From assembly GCA_964036045.1 (NCBI GenBank), contig OZ038384.1, positions 25,473,000-25,536,999 of the forward strand: a stretch of 64,000 nucleotides of DNA. The letters run 5' to 3'. Position numbers and translations under genes: made by a program. The notes beneath the pieces were generated by a model. The model made no database searches, was not told the origin of the DNA, and saw only the letters and a list, made by a program, of their open reading frames with translations. Shown here piece by piece: positions 31,619-42,638 of this stretch (its first letter is position 1; each line of letters starts with the position of its first letter). The stretch comes from Eutreptiella sp. 'Long Island Sound 2002' (lineage: Eukaryota; Euglenozoa; Euglenophyceae; Eutreptiales; Eutreptiaceae).

Positions 31619-31785
31619 GGGGCGGTGGTGGCGCGCTCGGTGGCGTCCGGGGGAGCGGGAGTGGTGGTGGCGGGGGCTGGGGGTGGTGGATGGGTACGGG
31701 TGGCGGGGGGAACGGGGAGCCTGGCGGGGCGTGTGGGGGGAGGGGGAGGTGGACGTGGGGCGGTGGCGGCGTGCCTGGCTGCGTC
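31523..31785. repeat. G-rich tandem units at the LINE-C 5' end
   Basis: Two imperfect units of about 114-138 bp. The marker CGGGGGAGCGGGA occurs at 31,534 and 31,648, and AGGTGGAC(A/G)TGGGGCGGTGG at 31,609 and 31,747. Each is dense in runs of 4-7 G. The arrangement recalls the tandem 5' promoter monomers of some LINEs. Strong G-quadruplex potential on the plus strand. Confidence 0.5.
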
Positions 31786-32311
31786 GGGGGGACCCTGGTG
31801 TGCGCTGCTCATCACCTGAAGCGCTACTATGATCTTGAAGACCTCTGTGGGGAGGAGTGGGAGCTGAACAACGAGGAAATGGCCGTCCTAGACCTGCAAG
31901 GGGCTGCCAGCCCTATGGAAGTTGAAGGGGAACTCCCCGACATGAACGCCGAGGAGATGGCTAAGGAGGGCTTCTACCTGGTGAAGTCTGTCCTACGCCA
32001 CCGCTATCGCCAGGGTTGGCGCTTCCTGACCCTCTGGGAAGGGGTTGGAGTCGTGGTTTGGAGGCCACCTGGGAACCCTTCTCTGCGTTTGTTCTGACTG
32101 AGGGACGCCCAAACTCAGTTCTGGTTGACTACTTGTCCCAAAACAACCTTGGTGAGTTGCTGAGGCTCGCTGAGACGCTTGCCTCAAAGACTAAAGCTAG
32201 GGACTGAACCTTACCCCTGAGTGTGCTACGTATGTCTGTGTGTGTCTCACTTCTCTCCCGGGCGTGGCTCCCGGAGATTGGGCTTTGCTGATGTCGGACC
32301 GAAGGTCCTAG
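31786..32311 (+). repeat. 526-bp direct repeat flanking LINE-C, right copy
   Basis: Second copy of 27,948-28,473 with one visible base difference. It again carries the integrase C-terminus and the same broken chromodomain frame (ends 32,095-32,097). To its right the A2 sequence continues uninterrupted into the 3' untranslated region. Confidence 0.85.
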
Positions 32312-32406
32312 TCAGGTACTGGTACCACTCCTATGGCGCCCAATTTCTGTGCTGGCGCCTATCCTTGGGGGAGACGGCAAAAGCCCTACCTACTAGAAGG
32401 GAGGGG
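32312..32406 (+). promoter_or_regulatory. A2 3' untranslated end and polypurine tract
   Basis: Continuation of A2 after the right 526-bp repeat. GGCGCCCAATTTCTGTGCTGG matches the A1 3' untranslated region at 16,993. AGAAGGGAGGGG at 32,395-32,406 is the purine tract, followed by TGGCCAAG, the LTR start. Confidence 0.6.
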
Positions 32407-34222
32407 TGGCCAAGTATGCTAAGGGCATACAAAACGCCCATTTTTGCTAAAGGCCAAAAGCTAACGCACTCCCCTGCCGACAAGGAAAAGCACACGGGGC
32501 AGGAGACACCACTACACTACACACCCTACCTACAGGGGCACCATCCTGGTGGGCGAGCACTTCTGCAACTGGCTCAAGCCCCCAGTCAGCACTACCACTC
32601 CTACAAGCACACTCTACTGGGTGGTGTTGAAGATCAAGTCGTGAGTCCTAATGACCCTCCTGTGGAGAAGACAAGAGAACACAGCGCTGCTAAGCAACTG
32701 TGGCCTAACAGGGGACGCCACAACGCGTTTCCCCTGCTAGGGCTTGGAGGGAAGAGGTGCTCTTGATGCGTGCACAGCGTGGATGTCGATGGAGTCGAAC
32801 TGCCCTCGCCACTCCTGGCTGAGGTGCAGTCAATTGTTTGCGTGATCAGCGCCCTTGTTTAGCAGGGCTAGAAAAAAAATGGTATGCTGCTGCACCAATC
32901 ACCCTACCTGCCCACCTGTAAAGCAAAGGCCAATGAAGGGGTGTTTGCAACTGAGGAACCAAGCCACACTCCACGTATTATACGCTTCTCAGTGTGACCT
33001 ATAATACACTGTCCTCAAACACGCCCTGTCAAGCAAGCAAGCGTTAAGAGACTTCTCAGGTTCTCTTGAAGAATGTACCGAGGAGCCCCTGGGTAACCTA
33101 AACAAGGTTTACCGTGCGCATTTCGCGTGGCCTACCCTTTAATGCGTGTGTGAATGCACGAGCATGCACGACTGGACGAGTTGTCTTTTGGCAAACCTCT
33201 AATCTTACCCACAATCACGAACTCCACCAGGGGGTGGCCCCACCTGGGCTTACCTACCTTACCTACCGCTAGAGAGAGACCCCAAGTGGGAACGTGAAAC
33301 GAGGCGTTAGGGAAAAACGTTGCTATGCACTTGTGTGTATGTCTAATCACCCTGATCTGACCTCTAATCATCTGCAATCTTTCTAATCTAGCCCTCTATC
33401 GTTTGTTAGCGCTGCTACAGGACTCGTTCACGGAGACAAGAGACGAGCAATGTGCATGCTGCATACGAGACCAGCACACCTGTAGTTTATACCTGATTCA
33501 TTGAAGTCTTTTCGTTGATTTTCGAATTCTTGGATTTTTGATTCTTCTATCAGTGTGGGTGGAATCTGTATGTTTATTTATTAATGTGTGTCTCGTCATT
33601 TTCCAGTCTACGTGAGACATACGTTTATAATCTCATTATTTCTGCATTTTCCGGCGCTTCGCTAGGAGCCGCTCCTGCGCGCCGCCTTTTTATGCGTAGC
33701 AATTTCTTGATTTAAAAAATCGAGAGATAACTATAATTTTTATAAAAATGTGCTTCTGATGCACAATTGGATTCTGCTCAGGTGTGTTGTCTTAGAAAAA
33801 CTCTAAGCCGTCATTTGACGGATTTAGGTGTTGTCGCTTCACGTTTGCGTGGATTCGTCCATAATTCTCCCATTCCTGTCTGTACAGATACCCATGCGCA
33901 GCCTCGCTGAGTAGGCCGTGTTCGGGCCGAAACGCAGCAGCCTGGAGAGACTGAGCAGAACCCAAGACCCCATCAAGGGGCAATTTAATTTTTTAAACAA
34001 CTCCCTTCGCCCAAAGACAGGTCTCAGTTCGCCAGCAGGTTTACGAGAACCCGTGCGAGTGTGTATATTGTGTCTTGCGTTGGGTTTATGTTGCGCTGCG
34101 TCTTGGAGGGAGGGATGCACATGCACATGTTTTGGCATGCACCCGAACTAACCCAACCAAGCCACAGGAACCCCGGCAGCGAATGAGCGCTGAGCTTTCT
34201 GTAGGAAATGTCACAAACAAAG
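32407..34222 (+). repeat. 3' LTR of A2, first 1,816 bp
   Basis: Homologous throughout to A1 17,093-18,9xx, differing by substitutions and small indels. It is interrupted at 34,222 by element B and continues at 51,466. No gene is supported; short frames are not conserved with A1. Confidence 0.75.
34219..34222. repeat. Target-site duplication of element B, left copy (AAAG)
   Basis: AAAG directly before the LTR start TGACGC; the same four bases follow the other LTR at 51,462-51,465. Removing B and one copy restores 'cacaaacAAAGcagcaaaaaagg', which aligns with the uninterrupted A1 LTR at about 18,927 ('catgaacaatgcagcaagag'). Confidence 0.8.
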
Positions 34223-37200
34223 TGACGCGTTCCCGTGGGGGGCCGGCCACGGGACGCTGCGGTGACACGCACAGGTGAGCAGGCAGGCAAAGCACTACGC
34301 TCACAAGGGCATCAATACGCTCGTGTCATGTGACAAAGCGTTTCAGGATCCTTGCCACTCTGCAACAAGGGAGCGAAAGTATGTACACCAACACATCAGG
34401 ATATGTACACATGGGGTTAAGACTGGACTGGGGTAAGGGCATCACAGGACAATAGACACTCTATCCTAACTTGTATCCCAATCCCAGGTCCGACCCTCTC
34501 AGTGGGTGGTGGGGGCGGGGGCTCAAACACAACCCATGCCCTGCTCAGTCCGGACCCTGAAACCCTGCCCATAAGGGAGGTGTCCCGCCCAGCCACAAGC
34601 GAGTTCCTCGGAACGAAGAGGCTTCAATGCCAACCGAAAGTAGCTCCCTATGCTCCTCTAACGGCAGGTCCCAACTCCACTCTGAGCCAGAGATATGGCC
34701 CCGCCATTATCACCCAGGAGTTGGTAGCTGAAAATGGGCTGTTTCAGCCCAGACTGAAATTAACTCAAAAATCCCCAAAATTGTCCCCTCGTCCGGACCC
34801 GCCAGAGGTAGGGACGAGGCAACTGACCCTATGCCCTTTGAGTACGAACTCCCTGGAGCCCTCACCCAACCTTGTTCCCTCTGAGGTCCCGGCATCAGGG
34901 CAACACGGATGAGTCAAGTGGGGTCATGATGCCAAAATCACCAAAATTGACGTCATTCCCACACCTGGCTCGCCCGGCCAAGGTAAGGCCAATGGCTCAC
35001 AGGGTAGGAGGCAGAACCTAGGACTCATATCTGGGTGTACAACTTGAAATTAGGTCCGGGCTCCCTGTGGGCATAGAGAAATGGGGCCGCCAATGGACCA
35101 CACGGAAGGGGGAAATTGAGGTCCCAAAATGGGGTCATTTTGGCTGCTCGAAATGAGCCAAAGTTTGGGGTGCTCCCAATAGTATATCTCCACGCCGGCT
35201 TGGAGATCAGATCCGCCATTCCATACAAGATCCACCGGGAGTCCAACGAGGACTCCCATGCCCTTGGCCCTCAAAGATCTCCATGCCACTCGGCGTGGTG
35301 ACGATCCCAATTGGGTCCACAAATGCCAAAAAGGTAAAATTGCCCACACTCACTTGGGGCTAGCGCCTTAACGAAGGTTGCTCCGCTTCGCCCACGTGGT
35401 GTGTGAACCATGGGGACCAATATCCATATCACCCATGTCATATATGGTCCATTGGTCCATGCGTCCGGCGTGCACGAGGGTTAGAACATAGTGCACGGCG
35501 GGCAGCAAAAGTGGATAATTGCTCAAAATGGCCAAAGATGCGCACACTCATGGTTGGGGCAAATGAGGCACATGCCCGACTCGGACCGGAGTGTGCCATA
35601 GAATTGGTATCAAGTCATATGTATCCAACATATCTTTTGGGCGTCGCCCAACTCCTCCGGTATTGGGAATGGCAGGGTCGCCAAGTGAGCCCATGATTTG
35701 GGATAGTCCCAAATTGCCAACATGGCGGCCGCGGTATGCCAAGTCCACGAGGAGTTATTCGCCGGGTCCAAGATATGTTGGGCACCGAAGTATGTACCCT
35801 CAAAGTGTACTTGGGTCATGATGTCAATTGAGCGCAACGTTGAGATACACGGTCGCCACTTGACATCATGACGGGCCAAAAACGGCAAAATTGGCACAAA
35901 GACACACAAAAGTGCATTGAAAGGTGCACAATTATATTATAATATCTTCGGCTTGGATCGTGCAATCAACTAATCCTTCTAAACACAATTCCTTGACACC
36001 AATAACCTTCGATTCCACATATGTGCTCCACTTGGGGCGCCTTGAAAGGTTACAAGCGCTGCTTCCCAAGTGGGCACATGAAAATATGGAAAATTGCAAA
36101 ATACACACCTTGCTCCCAACGCATCGCTTCGGGATCACCACACAAGCTTCCCTTCACGAAGGTTAGGCTTGCAATTGATCCTGGGGAGTATGGAGAAGGG
36201 GCTTGCACAATATGAGGTCCATTGGCGGGCTTGGCTTGGAGGGATGGACCCGCCAAATGGGCACGCAACACAACACAAGGCACATACTCCATATTGCCCA
36301 AAAAGGTAGCTCCCCCCACGATATGTCATGCCCCTCCAAGGGCATAACTTTGTGTCAATCGCTCATAGGAACTCAAGGAGAGTTCCTATGCAACACCAAC
36401 ACTTGCGCGCTACACTCGAAAGTTATCTTAACGCACGCAATATCATGGTCAAAGAGTTATAACGCAAACTCTACCCTCTTGACCATGATCCATTACACTA
36501 GCGCGCACGTGTGGAGACGCAAGGCATATAAAGCTTCCTAAATTACGTCAGGAGTATTGTGAATACATCCCACGTTTCCTAATTGTCATTCCTCGCAAGC
36601 AACACGAGATATGACCTTCACAAGTGGCCTCACGAATCAACTTTGTTTTGCCCATATCTTTAAGACAAATGGAGGGCAGGATAAAAGGAAAGTTGATTCG
36701 TGCATAGGGAAGCACGTAGGTCCACTCGAAAGAGGTCAAATCAAGTGCGGGGATGTCGAAGTCGAAAATCCAATTTCGACATCCTGAAAAATTCGGATTA
36801 AGGTTGCGAGTGTAGAATGTGAAAATTGCGGATGCATCAACGCAGTTCCTGAAGACTTTGGAGCCTTCGGCACGGATAGCTTTAAAATTTCCATTATAAA
36901 CAGTTAAACTGGCGGTTACGGTAAAGTTGCGATCCAACCGCCAGCAGTCAAAACAGTGAATATCAGAACGGAAGCGTAAAAATTGACGGAAACAATATGA
37001 AAATAAAACCCTGTTGATTCCTGATATTCTGATATATAAATCTCCGCTGGCGGTGCATCGGTTGCCGATGCGGGGCTTTACGGCACGGAACACGCTCCCG
37101 CCGGGCTCGTACCGGGCGTCAACGGGCGCCTTCCATACATGGGGTTAGTGGACCGGAGACCGGTCTTCCCTTCCGTACTTGGGGTTAGTGGACCGGTGAC

Positions 37201-37246
37201 CGGTTGTATGCCGTAACCTAGCCATGGGGTTCTGGGTACCGCTTCA
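34223..37246 (-). repeat. 3' LTR of element B (left copy)
   Basis: 3,024 bp, same length as the right copy at 48,438-51,461. On the element's sense strand it starts TGAAGCGGTACCC and ends GGAACGCGTCA. It has two imperfect ~40-bp tandem units near its sense-strand start (plus-strand 37,129-37,212, marker GGGGTTAGTGGACCGG) and a sense-strand open frame from 37,093 to 36,548. Short plus-strand frames such as 34,502-34,912 also persist in both copies, but lie antisense to the element. Confidence 0.9.
36548..37093 (-). CDS. Sense-strand ORF in LTR-B (181 aa)
   Basis: Begins 154 bases into the LTR on the sense strand. The sequence includes GDLYIRISGINRVLFSYCFR, NFTVTASLTVYNGNFKAIRA and VFTFYT-like strands, suggesting beta-rich structure, but no family is certain. 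The right LTR (from 51,308) keeps the same frame, with one CGA-to-TGA stop after NLNPNFSGC. It could be coding in the LTR or simply an open frame in an AT-richer promoter region. Confidence 0.25.
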   Translation of the reverse strand: MFRAVKPRIGNRCTASGDLYIRISGINRVLFSYCFRQFLRFRSDIHCFDCWRLDRNFTVTASLTVYNGNFKAIRAEGSKVFRNCVDASAIFTFYTRNLNPNFSGCRNWIFDFDIPALDLTSFEWTYVLPYARINFPFILPSICLKDMGKTKLIREATCEGHISCCLRGMTIRKRGMYSQYS

Positions 37247-37257
37247 CCCCCCTCCTT
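37247..37257 (-). promoter_or_regulatory. Polypurine tract of element B
   Basis: AAGGAGGGGGG on the minus strand, immediately before the 3' LTR start TGAAGCGG. This is the exact position required for the plus-strand primer and confirms element polarity. Confidence 0.85.
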
Positions 37258-38729
37258 AGAGCAAACCCTGGGGGGGGCTCGATAATACCCAAGCATGGCA
37301 GCGGGTACCCAGGACCATACCCTGAAGGGGGGGTGGCACATCCTCACTTCAGGCTCCAAACTCCACAGTAAGACAGGTATAGTGCTGTAGGGTCTTGTAA
37401 CTTCAAGTATAGTATCAAGTATCAAGTCCCGGGTCCTGGCGGCGATTGTTCGGCATCCAAAGGACCCGTTAACCCATACCAGGCGCACCGGGTGCCGGCT
37501 GCTACGGTCACCACCACAGTGGCAGTGGCATACACGGCCAACATAGGCGACACACGACGACCGAGGTGGTCCCACAGGTCGAGAGCGACCACAAAGATCC
37601 ATCAGGCTACCCCAAGCTTCCCAAAGGCCCGCCGACTGGGGAGAGTCCCCACGGGTCCTTCCTCGGGCGCACCATGTCCATATCCATACGACGCGAGTCC
37701 AGAGTGATACAGCCGAACTCCTTAAGGGATCTTAAGGGAGCTCCTCCTTAAGGGATCGGGCATCAAGGCCGTCTTTTTCCTTGCCCTATTACCACGAAGG
37801 CCATACATGAGGGAGTCCTCATGCAGTGTGGGCGGAGGCGTCGACTCCTCAAACCACCAGTTTCCCAGGCAGACTGACCAAGGTCAGGAGCACCGGAGGC
37901 CGCCATCCGACTGCAAGTGCGTCTGCGAATCGGTAGGCTCACACTGGGACTGACAGTGGCGGACCGCTGGGAGTGTAGTCAGGCAACTGGGCTTCCCGCC
38001 TGGCGCCATCAGGATCTCCACATCACAGCGAATAGGGCAACACGGTATCACAGGCACTCAAACAGAAGAATATGTAATGCGGTACTGGTCCAGGCTGGAC
38101 CCTGTGTATGAACATGTAAGCGACGACTCAGGGCGCCTCTGTATTGCGATTCGCATCCCCTCGGAGGGGGAGAAGACAGTCCATCTGTCGGTGATGGGCT
38201 GACAATCGTAACATACAAATGCACATATCCTGGGGAACAGAAAAGCATAACAAGCGGGGTAAATAGGCGTGTAAACACACTCTGGACAGAGTGCCAAACC
38301 ACGCCACGTTCAGGATAAGGCAAATGCAGGAGGGTGGACAGGAAACGCCTGAGTTCAGGCCATATATAGTCAGCTGACACACGTCGACTGGTCTCGATTC
38401 AGCAAGTGCCATGGAACCAGACCACACACTCAAAAATCGCAATGCCGATGACAGCGGCATCCGTTGCGCAACGTCGTATGGGCTTCAAGGCCCCAAGAGC
38501 TCAGAAATATGAAGGTCAGTCGCCCTACCTGGTTTCCCAAGGATTCAGCAGGGGGGGGAGTGACGAATAGAAGAAGAGAGGGGCCATCCTCCTCTGGATA
38601 CAGCAGGGGGGGGTATATGGCCACTCTGATGGCAGGTCACCGAAAGATGAGAGAGAGCAAGCAAGTAAGGGACGATCCATCGACCTCACAAGCGCTCAAA
38701 ACGCATCAGGGGAGAGCTCAGGGCGCTGA
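37258..38729 (-). other. Element B 3' untranslated region
   Basis: About 1.47 kb between the Pol stop (38,730) and the polypurine tract. No open frame with recognisable content on either strand; nothing resembles an env gene or an extra accessory protein. A direct repeat 'ttaagggatcttaagggagctcctccttaaggg' occurs near 37,722-37,757. Confidence 0.6.
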
Positions 38730-40856
38730 TCAGGCACCCCTGGCTGCAGTCGCCCGGGTGAGTGCTGCCAAGTCCGAAACATGGATCTTGGTCTTGTGCT
38801 TGCGGATGTACTCCATGAAGAGAGTATTGACCCTCGGCACGAACGAGGAGACGGGTTCCCAGGTATCGTGGGACGGCCCATAGCCTCGCCAACAAACCTT
38901 GAACTCCAGACCTCCGGGTGCCGAGGCTTTCGGACGCTGAGCCAGGATCTTCTCGACTGTATAGTCGTCCTGCTCCGCATAATCGTCGTCCGAGTCAGCC
39001 TCATGTGCCGCGTAGCTCAGGGACACATGTTGGCCACGGAGGTCGGGTTCCCGCACACGGAGCTGACTCTCGTGGCGTTTCCGGAACTGTCCGTGACCCA
39101 CCTTGATGCGGTAGGTGTCCTCACCAATCCTGCGGACCACCTCGCCGGGTGTGAACCAGGTCTTGGTGCGGTGGGTGCCCATGGGGCGGGGTCTGATCAC
39201 CCACACCGGGTCTCCCACCCTGAACTTCTGCGCTGTCGAGCTCGGGGCGGACTTCTGACGCTCAGCGTGCTCCTTCTCGAGCTGCTGGCGGATGTCCCGC
39301 GCCGTTTGCTCTTGCCGCGCGAAGAATTCCTTGGCATCCATAGCCATGCCATCACCAGACAAGGGAAGTCCCCTGCCCAGGGGGTCCCTGCCGAACAGAA
39401 TCTGGTGAGGGGACAAACCACCCGGTGTGGGGGTGTCATGATGGGCCTTCAGAGCAGGCCACATCTCCTCAAACCAGTTCCGACATGGATTGGTGATGTG
39501 AATCTTGCGCAGCTTCTCGAACAGCTGCCGTCCAGCCACTTCAGCACGGCCGTTAGACCGGCTGAGATAGGCGACGCTCTTGGCGTGACGTATTCCCATG
39601 AGGGAACACATGGCCTTGAACCAGCCACCAGTAAACTGGGGCCCTCGGTCACTGCAAATGGTGCGGGGGATGTCAAAGACGGTCAGCCAATGAAGAATCA
39701 TCATGACTGCCACTTCCTTGGCAAGCAACCCCTTTTTGCGTGCCGGAACGGCTACAACGTAGCCGCTGTGGCGGTCCACACAGAGAACCACACAGTCAAA
39801 GGTCTCCTTGCCAATGTGCACTTCGGGCATGGAGAAGACATCCATGGCCACGCTCTCCATGGGCTGGTCAGGAACCGGGGTCCATTGGGGTTCCCCCTTG
39901 ACATTCCGGTTATCGGGATTGCAGGCCTGACAGACCGAGCAACCCTTCCTGACCTTCTTGATGGCAGTGTAGAGAACGATATGGTCGATCTCGAACCAAC
40001 GCTGCATGTCAAGAGCTTGCTTCTTGACCCCTGGGTGCAGCATGTGGTGGTGCCAAGCTTCACACAGCTCGAGCACCCGGGACTCTGGTACTAGCAGCTT
40101 ACCATTGCGGTAGAGCTTGCCATCTTCCTCAGTCAGCCCCTTTGGCCACTTCTGCCCGTCATCAGGGTCGGTCACAGCCCTATACTCGGCCGCAAAGGCC
40201 TCAGACTTGGCGTAGTCGTCGGTCCAGTCGTCCTGGAGGCAAGACTCCGGGAAGAGGTGCTTGTCGGACTCAGCTCCATCAGGGGCGAGTACTCTGACTG
40301 CTCTGCTCACCCTCGACGCGAGGGGGGCATCTGCAGCCATGACGACGAAGCATTTAGCACCCTCTTCCTCCATCAGGCGCTCCATTTCAATGATCCTCTT
40401 GGCTTCAGCGGTCTCAGCCTCATCGCCATGGGCAGAGATATCCGTCATGCCCTTGCTTGCGGGATAGGCCCACCTACTGAGACAGTCCGCCACGGTGTTA
40501 TCCTTTCCAGGAATATACACAACCGTGAGGTCGAACTTGGCCAAGGTCTCATGCCATCTTGCCCGTCGGGAGGCGGGACCTGAGGGGGTGTCCACGTGCT
40601 CCTTGTGCCACGACTGCAGACTCTGATGGTCGGTGCAGACGGTGACGGGATGGAGGGCTATGTACCCAGCCCATTTCCTGAGAGCCATGACGATGGCATA
40701 CGCCTCCTTTTCACGGGGCGTCCACGTCCGTCTCTGGCCCTCCGCCAGGACTCGGCTCCAGAAGGCCACGGGCACGTGCCTCCCGTCGTCAAGCACTTGC
40801 TCCAACACAGCGCCAATGGCGTAGTGGGAAGCGTCGGTGCGCAGGACGAACCCTCA
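38730..40856 (-). pseudogene. Element B RNase H, integrase and chromodomain
   Basis: Final part of the single-frame polyprotein, following TGA 40,854-40,856 that falls in GFVLRTDAS, the first RNase H strand. RNase H continues with TWTPREKEAYAIVMALRKW and CTDHQSLQSW. Integrase: zinc-binding HHHMLHPGVKK ... CSVCQAC; catalytic Asp in AMDVFSMPEV, Asp in ICSDRGPQFTGG and Glu in NGRAEVAGRQLFEKLR, so the D-D-E triad is complete. After a basic C-terminal domain comes the chromodomain, YTVEKILAQR ... EFKVCWRGYGPSHDTWEPVS plus a terminal helix VNTLFMEYIRKHK. 692 codons without a stop after Met 40,808. Confidence 0.92.
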
Positions 40857-42638
40857 GTCGGGATCCACGAGGTGCAGACCCACTGCGGATAGCAGCGCCT
40901 GCTTCATCCCCTCAAAGGCGCGGTCGGACTCAGCTGTCCAGACCAGAGCCTTGTTGGACCCCTTCTTGGTCTCCTCTCGGTTGCCCTTGAGTATGGTCGT
41001 CATGGGGGCTGCATACTCGGCATACATTTGGATATACCCCGAGTAGTAGTTGCAGAACCCCAGATACGCCCGTAGCTCAGAGACCGTCTTGGGCTTTTCC
41101 CAGTGCTCGATCGCAGCCACCTTGCCAGGTATGGGCTTTCGCTGCCCGTTCCCGACCACGTGGCCAGCGAAGACCACCTCGCTTACCGCAATGGTGGCCT
41201 TGTCACTGCTGCCCGTGAGTTTGTGCCGAACCAGAAGGTCCAGCACTCGAGTGACGTCCCTCTCGTGTGCCTCCAGGAGCTCCTCGTAGCTCATACTGGG
41301 GTCCCCGGACGCGATGATCACGTCGTCCAGGAAGGGGTCCGCACAGTCGCGCACCGGCTCAAGCAGGTTCTCCAGCATCCGCTGAAAAGCCGCATTGCCG
41401 TTGGTAACGCCCATGGGCATCACCTTCCACTGGAGAGGTCCAAGTGGGGTGCTCATGGCTGTGCAGGCACGGGACTCCTCGGCGAGAGGCATCTGATGAT
41501 AACCATGTTTCAGGTCAATCACCGTGAAGATCCTCCGCCGGTGTTGCTTTTGCAGCATGTCCTCAATGAGGGGCAGCGTATAGCTGTCGTGCTGCGTTTG
41601 GGCGTTCAGGCCGCGGTAGTCGACCACGAGCCTCCACTCACCGGCAACCTTCTTGGGGACGACGAAGCATGGAGAGGCCCATTCGGAGTGGCACGGCTCG
41701 AGCCAGCCTCTCTGGATGAAGTCACGGAGGATCTTCTCCATGGCCTCTTTCCTCTCGCCCCTCAGGGCGAACTCCCGGTGCCGATACACACGGGGGTCCT
41801 GCTTCAGTCGTATCTTGGCCCCGCCATACGGTCCACGCACCGGTGGGGGAAACACAGGCTTTCCGCTGAAGAAGGTATCACCATACTTCTGCTTCAGCCT
41901 GGCCCTCAATGCCTGGATCTTGGGGCAGTCATCGGACTCCGCCTTGGCTTTTCCGGGCACTTGAACCACGGAGCTTACTTGAGGGGTAGCGACCCCGCTC
42001 GATTTCGGCTCAGGTGGTCTTCCCAGGTAGCCCAAAGGGCCATCTCTGGTCTTGCCTCGGAATAGATCGCCGTAGGTGGGTGGGTTACCCCCGATTGGCT
42101 CGTCCTGGCTGGATAGGTGGTCCAGCACCCTTGGCACGAAGGTGTTCCCGTCATAGGAACCAGAGACGATCGAGTCCACTTCCCAACAGGCTCTGTCCTG
42201 GCCCTTGCCCTCACGCTGGTTTCCCCAGTCGTGAAAGGGCTGATCCATATACCCCTGAACCAGATCCCACTCCTCTTCAGTGAGGGGGTCTTCCGATTCC
42301 GATTCTTCGATGTCAACGGGGGGAACAGCAAAGCATTGCCTCCAAGGCTCCGCTACGATGCGGTTGACACACACGAAGTCCGTGGTGTCGGCCTGATCAA
42401 GGCCCCCATCCACATAGTGGAATTCTGTTGGCCATCTCTGGGGTGGCATGGGCTGTCCCTTAGCGTCCTGATAGACACTCTCTCCAGCCGGTAGGACGAC
42501 CTTGTTTAAGGTCATGTTGGTCAATGAGGCTACCCAATGTCGGGTACTTTCCTCCTCGGTGCATCCCATAGGAACAACCAGCACTGCCTTGGAGCGGTCC
42601 TTGCGAATCTTCGCTATCGCTCTTGGAATGTCCCATCA
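40857..42638 (-). pseudogene. Element B reverse transcriptase with pre-RT linker
   Basis: In frame after TGA 42,636-42,638. The first ~50 codons finish the methyltransferase-like module (AIAKIRKDRSKAVLVVPMG). A variable linker follows, then RT: YRHREFALRGERKEAMEKIL, SPCFVVPKKVAGEWRLVVDY, FTVIDLKHGYHQMPL (first catalytic Asp), LGPLQWKVMPMGVTNGNAAF, and DPFLDDVIIAS with FLDD at about 41,323-41,334. Connection domain KPKTVSELRAYLGFCNYYSG precedes RNase H. Catalytic residues are intact; the frame is closed by TGA at 40,854-40,856. Confidence 0.92.

Larger units (their letters stand above)
28474..31785 (-). mobile_element. LINE-C: 3.3-kb probably non-autonomous LINE-like insertion
   Basis: Foreign 3,312-bp segment lying exactly between the 526-bp repeats. 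On the minus strand it starts at 31,785 with G-rich (C-rich on that strand) tandem units, has an SR-rich ORF at 31,618-31,031 and basic/proline-rich sequence to about 30,490. It then has an A-tract-rich tail region and ends at 28,474 in (ACCT)n (GTAGGTAGGTAGGT on the plus strand). A terminal simple repeat and flanking duplication fit non-LTR retrotransposition. No reverse transcriptase is present, so it would need enzymes supplied in trans. Segmental duplication is the alternative. Confidence 0.5.

Noticed and set aside
36760-37093. Bacteriophage tail-fibre homology of the LTR-B ORF
   Set aside because: Short peptides such as SLTVYNGNF gave that impression, but no diagnostic domain can be shown by eye and the sequence is part of an LTR.
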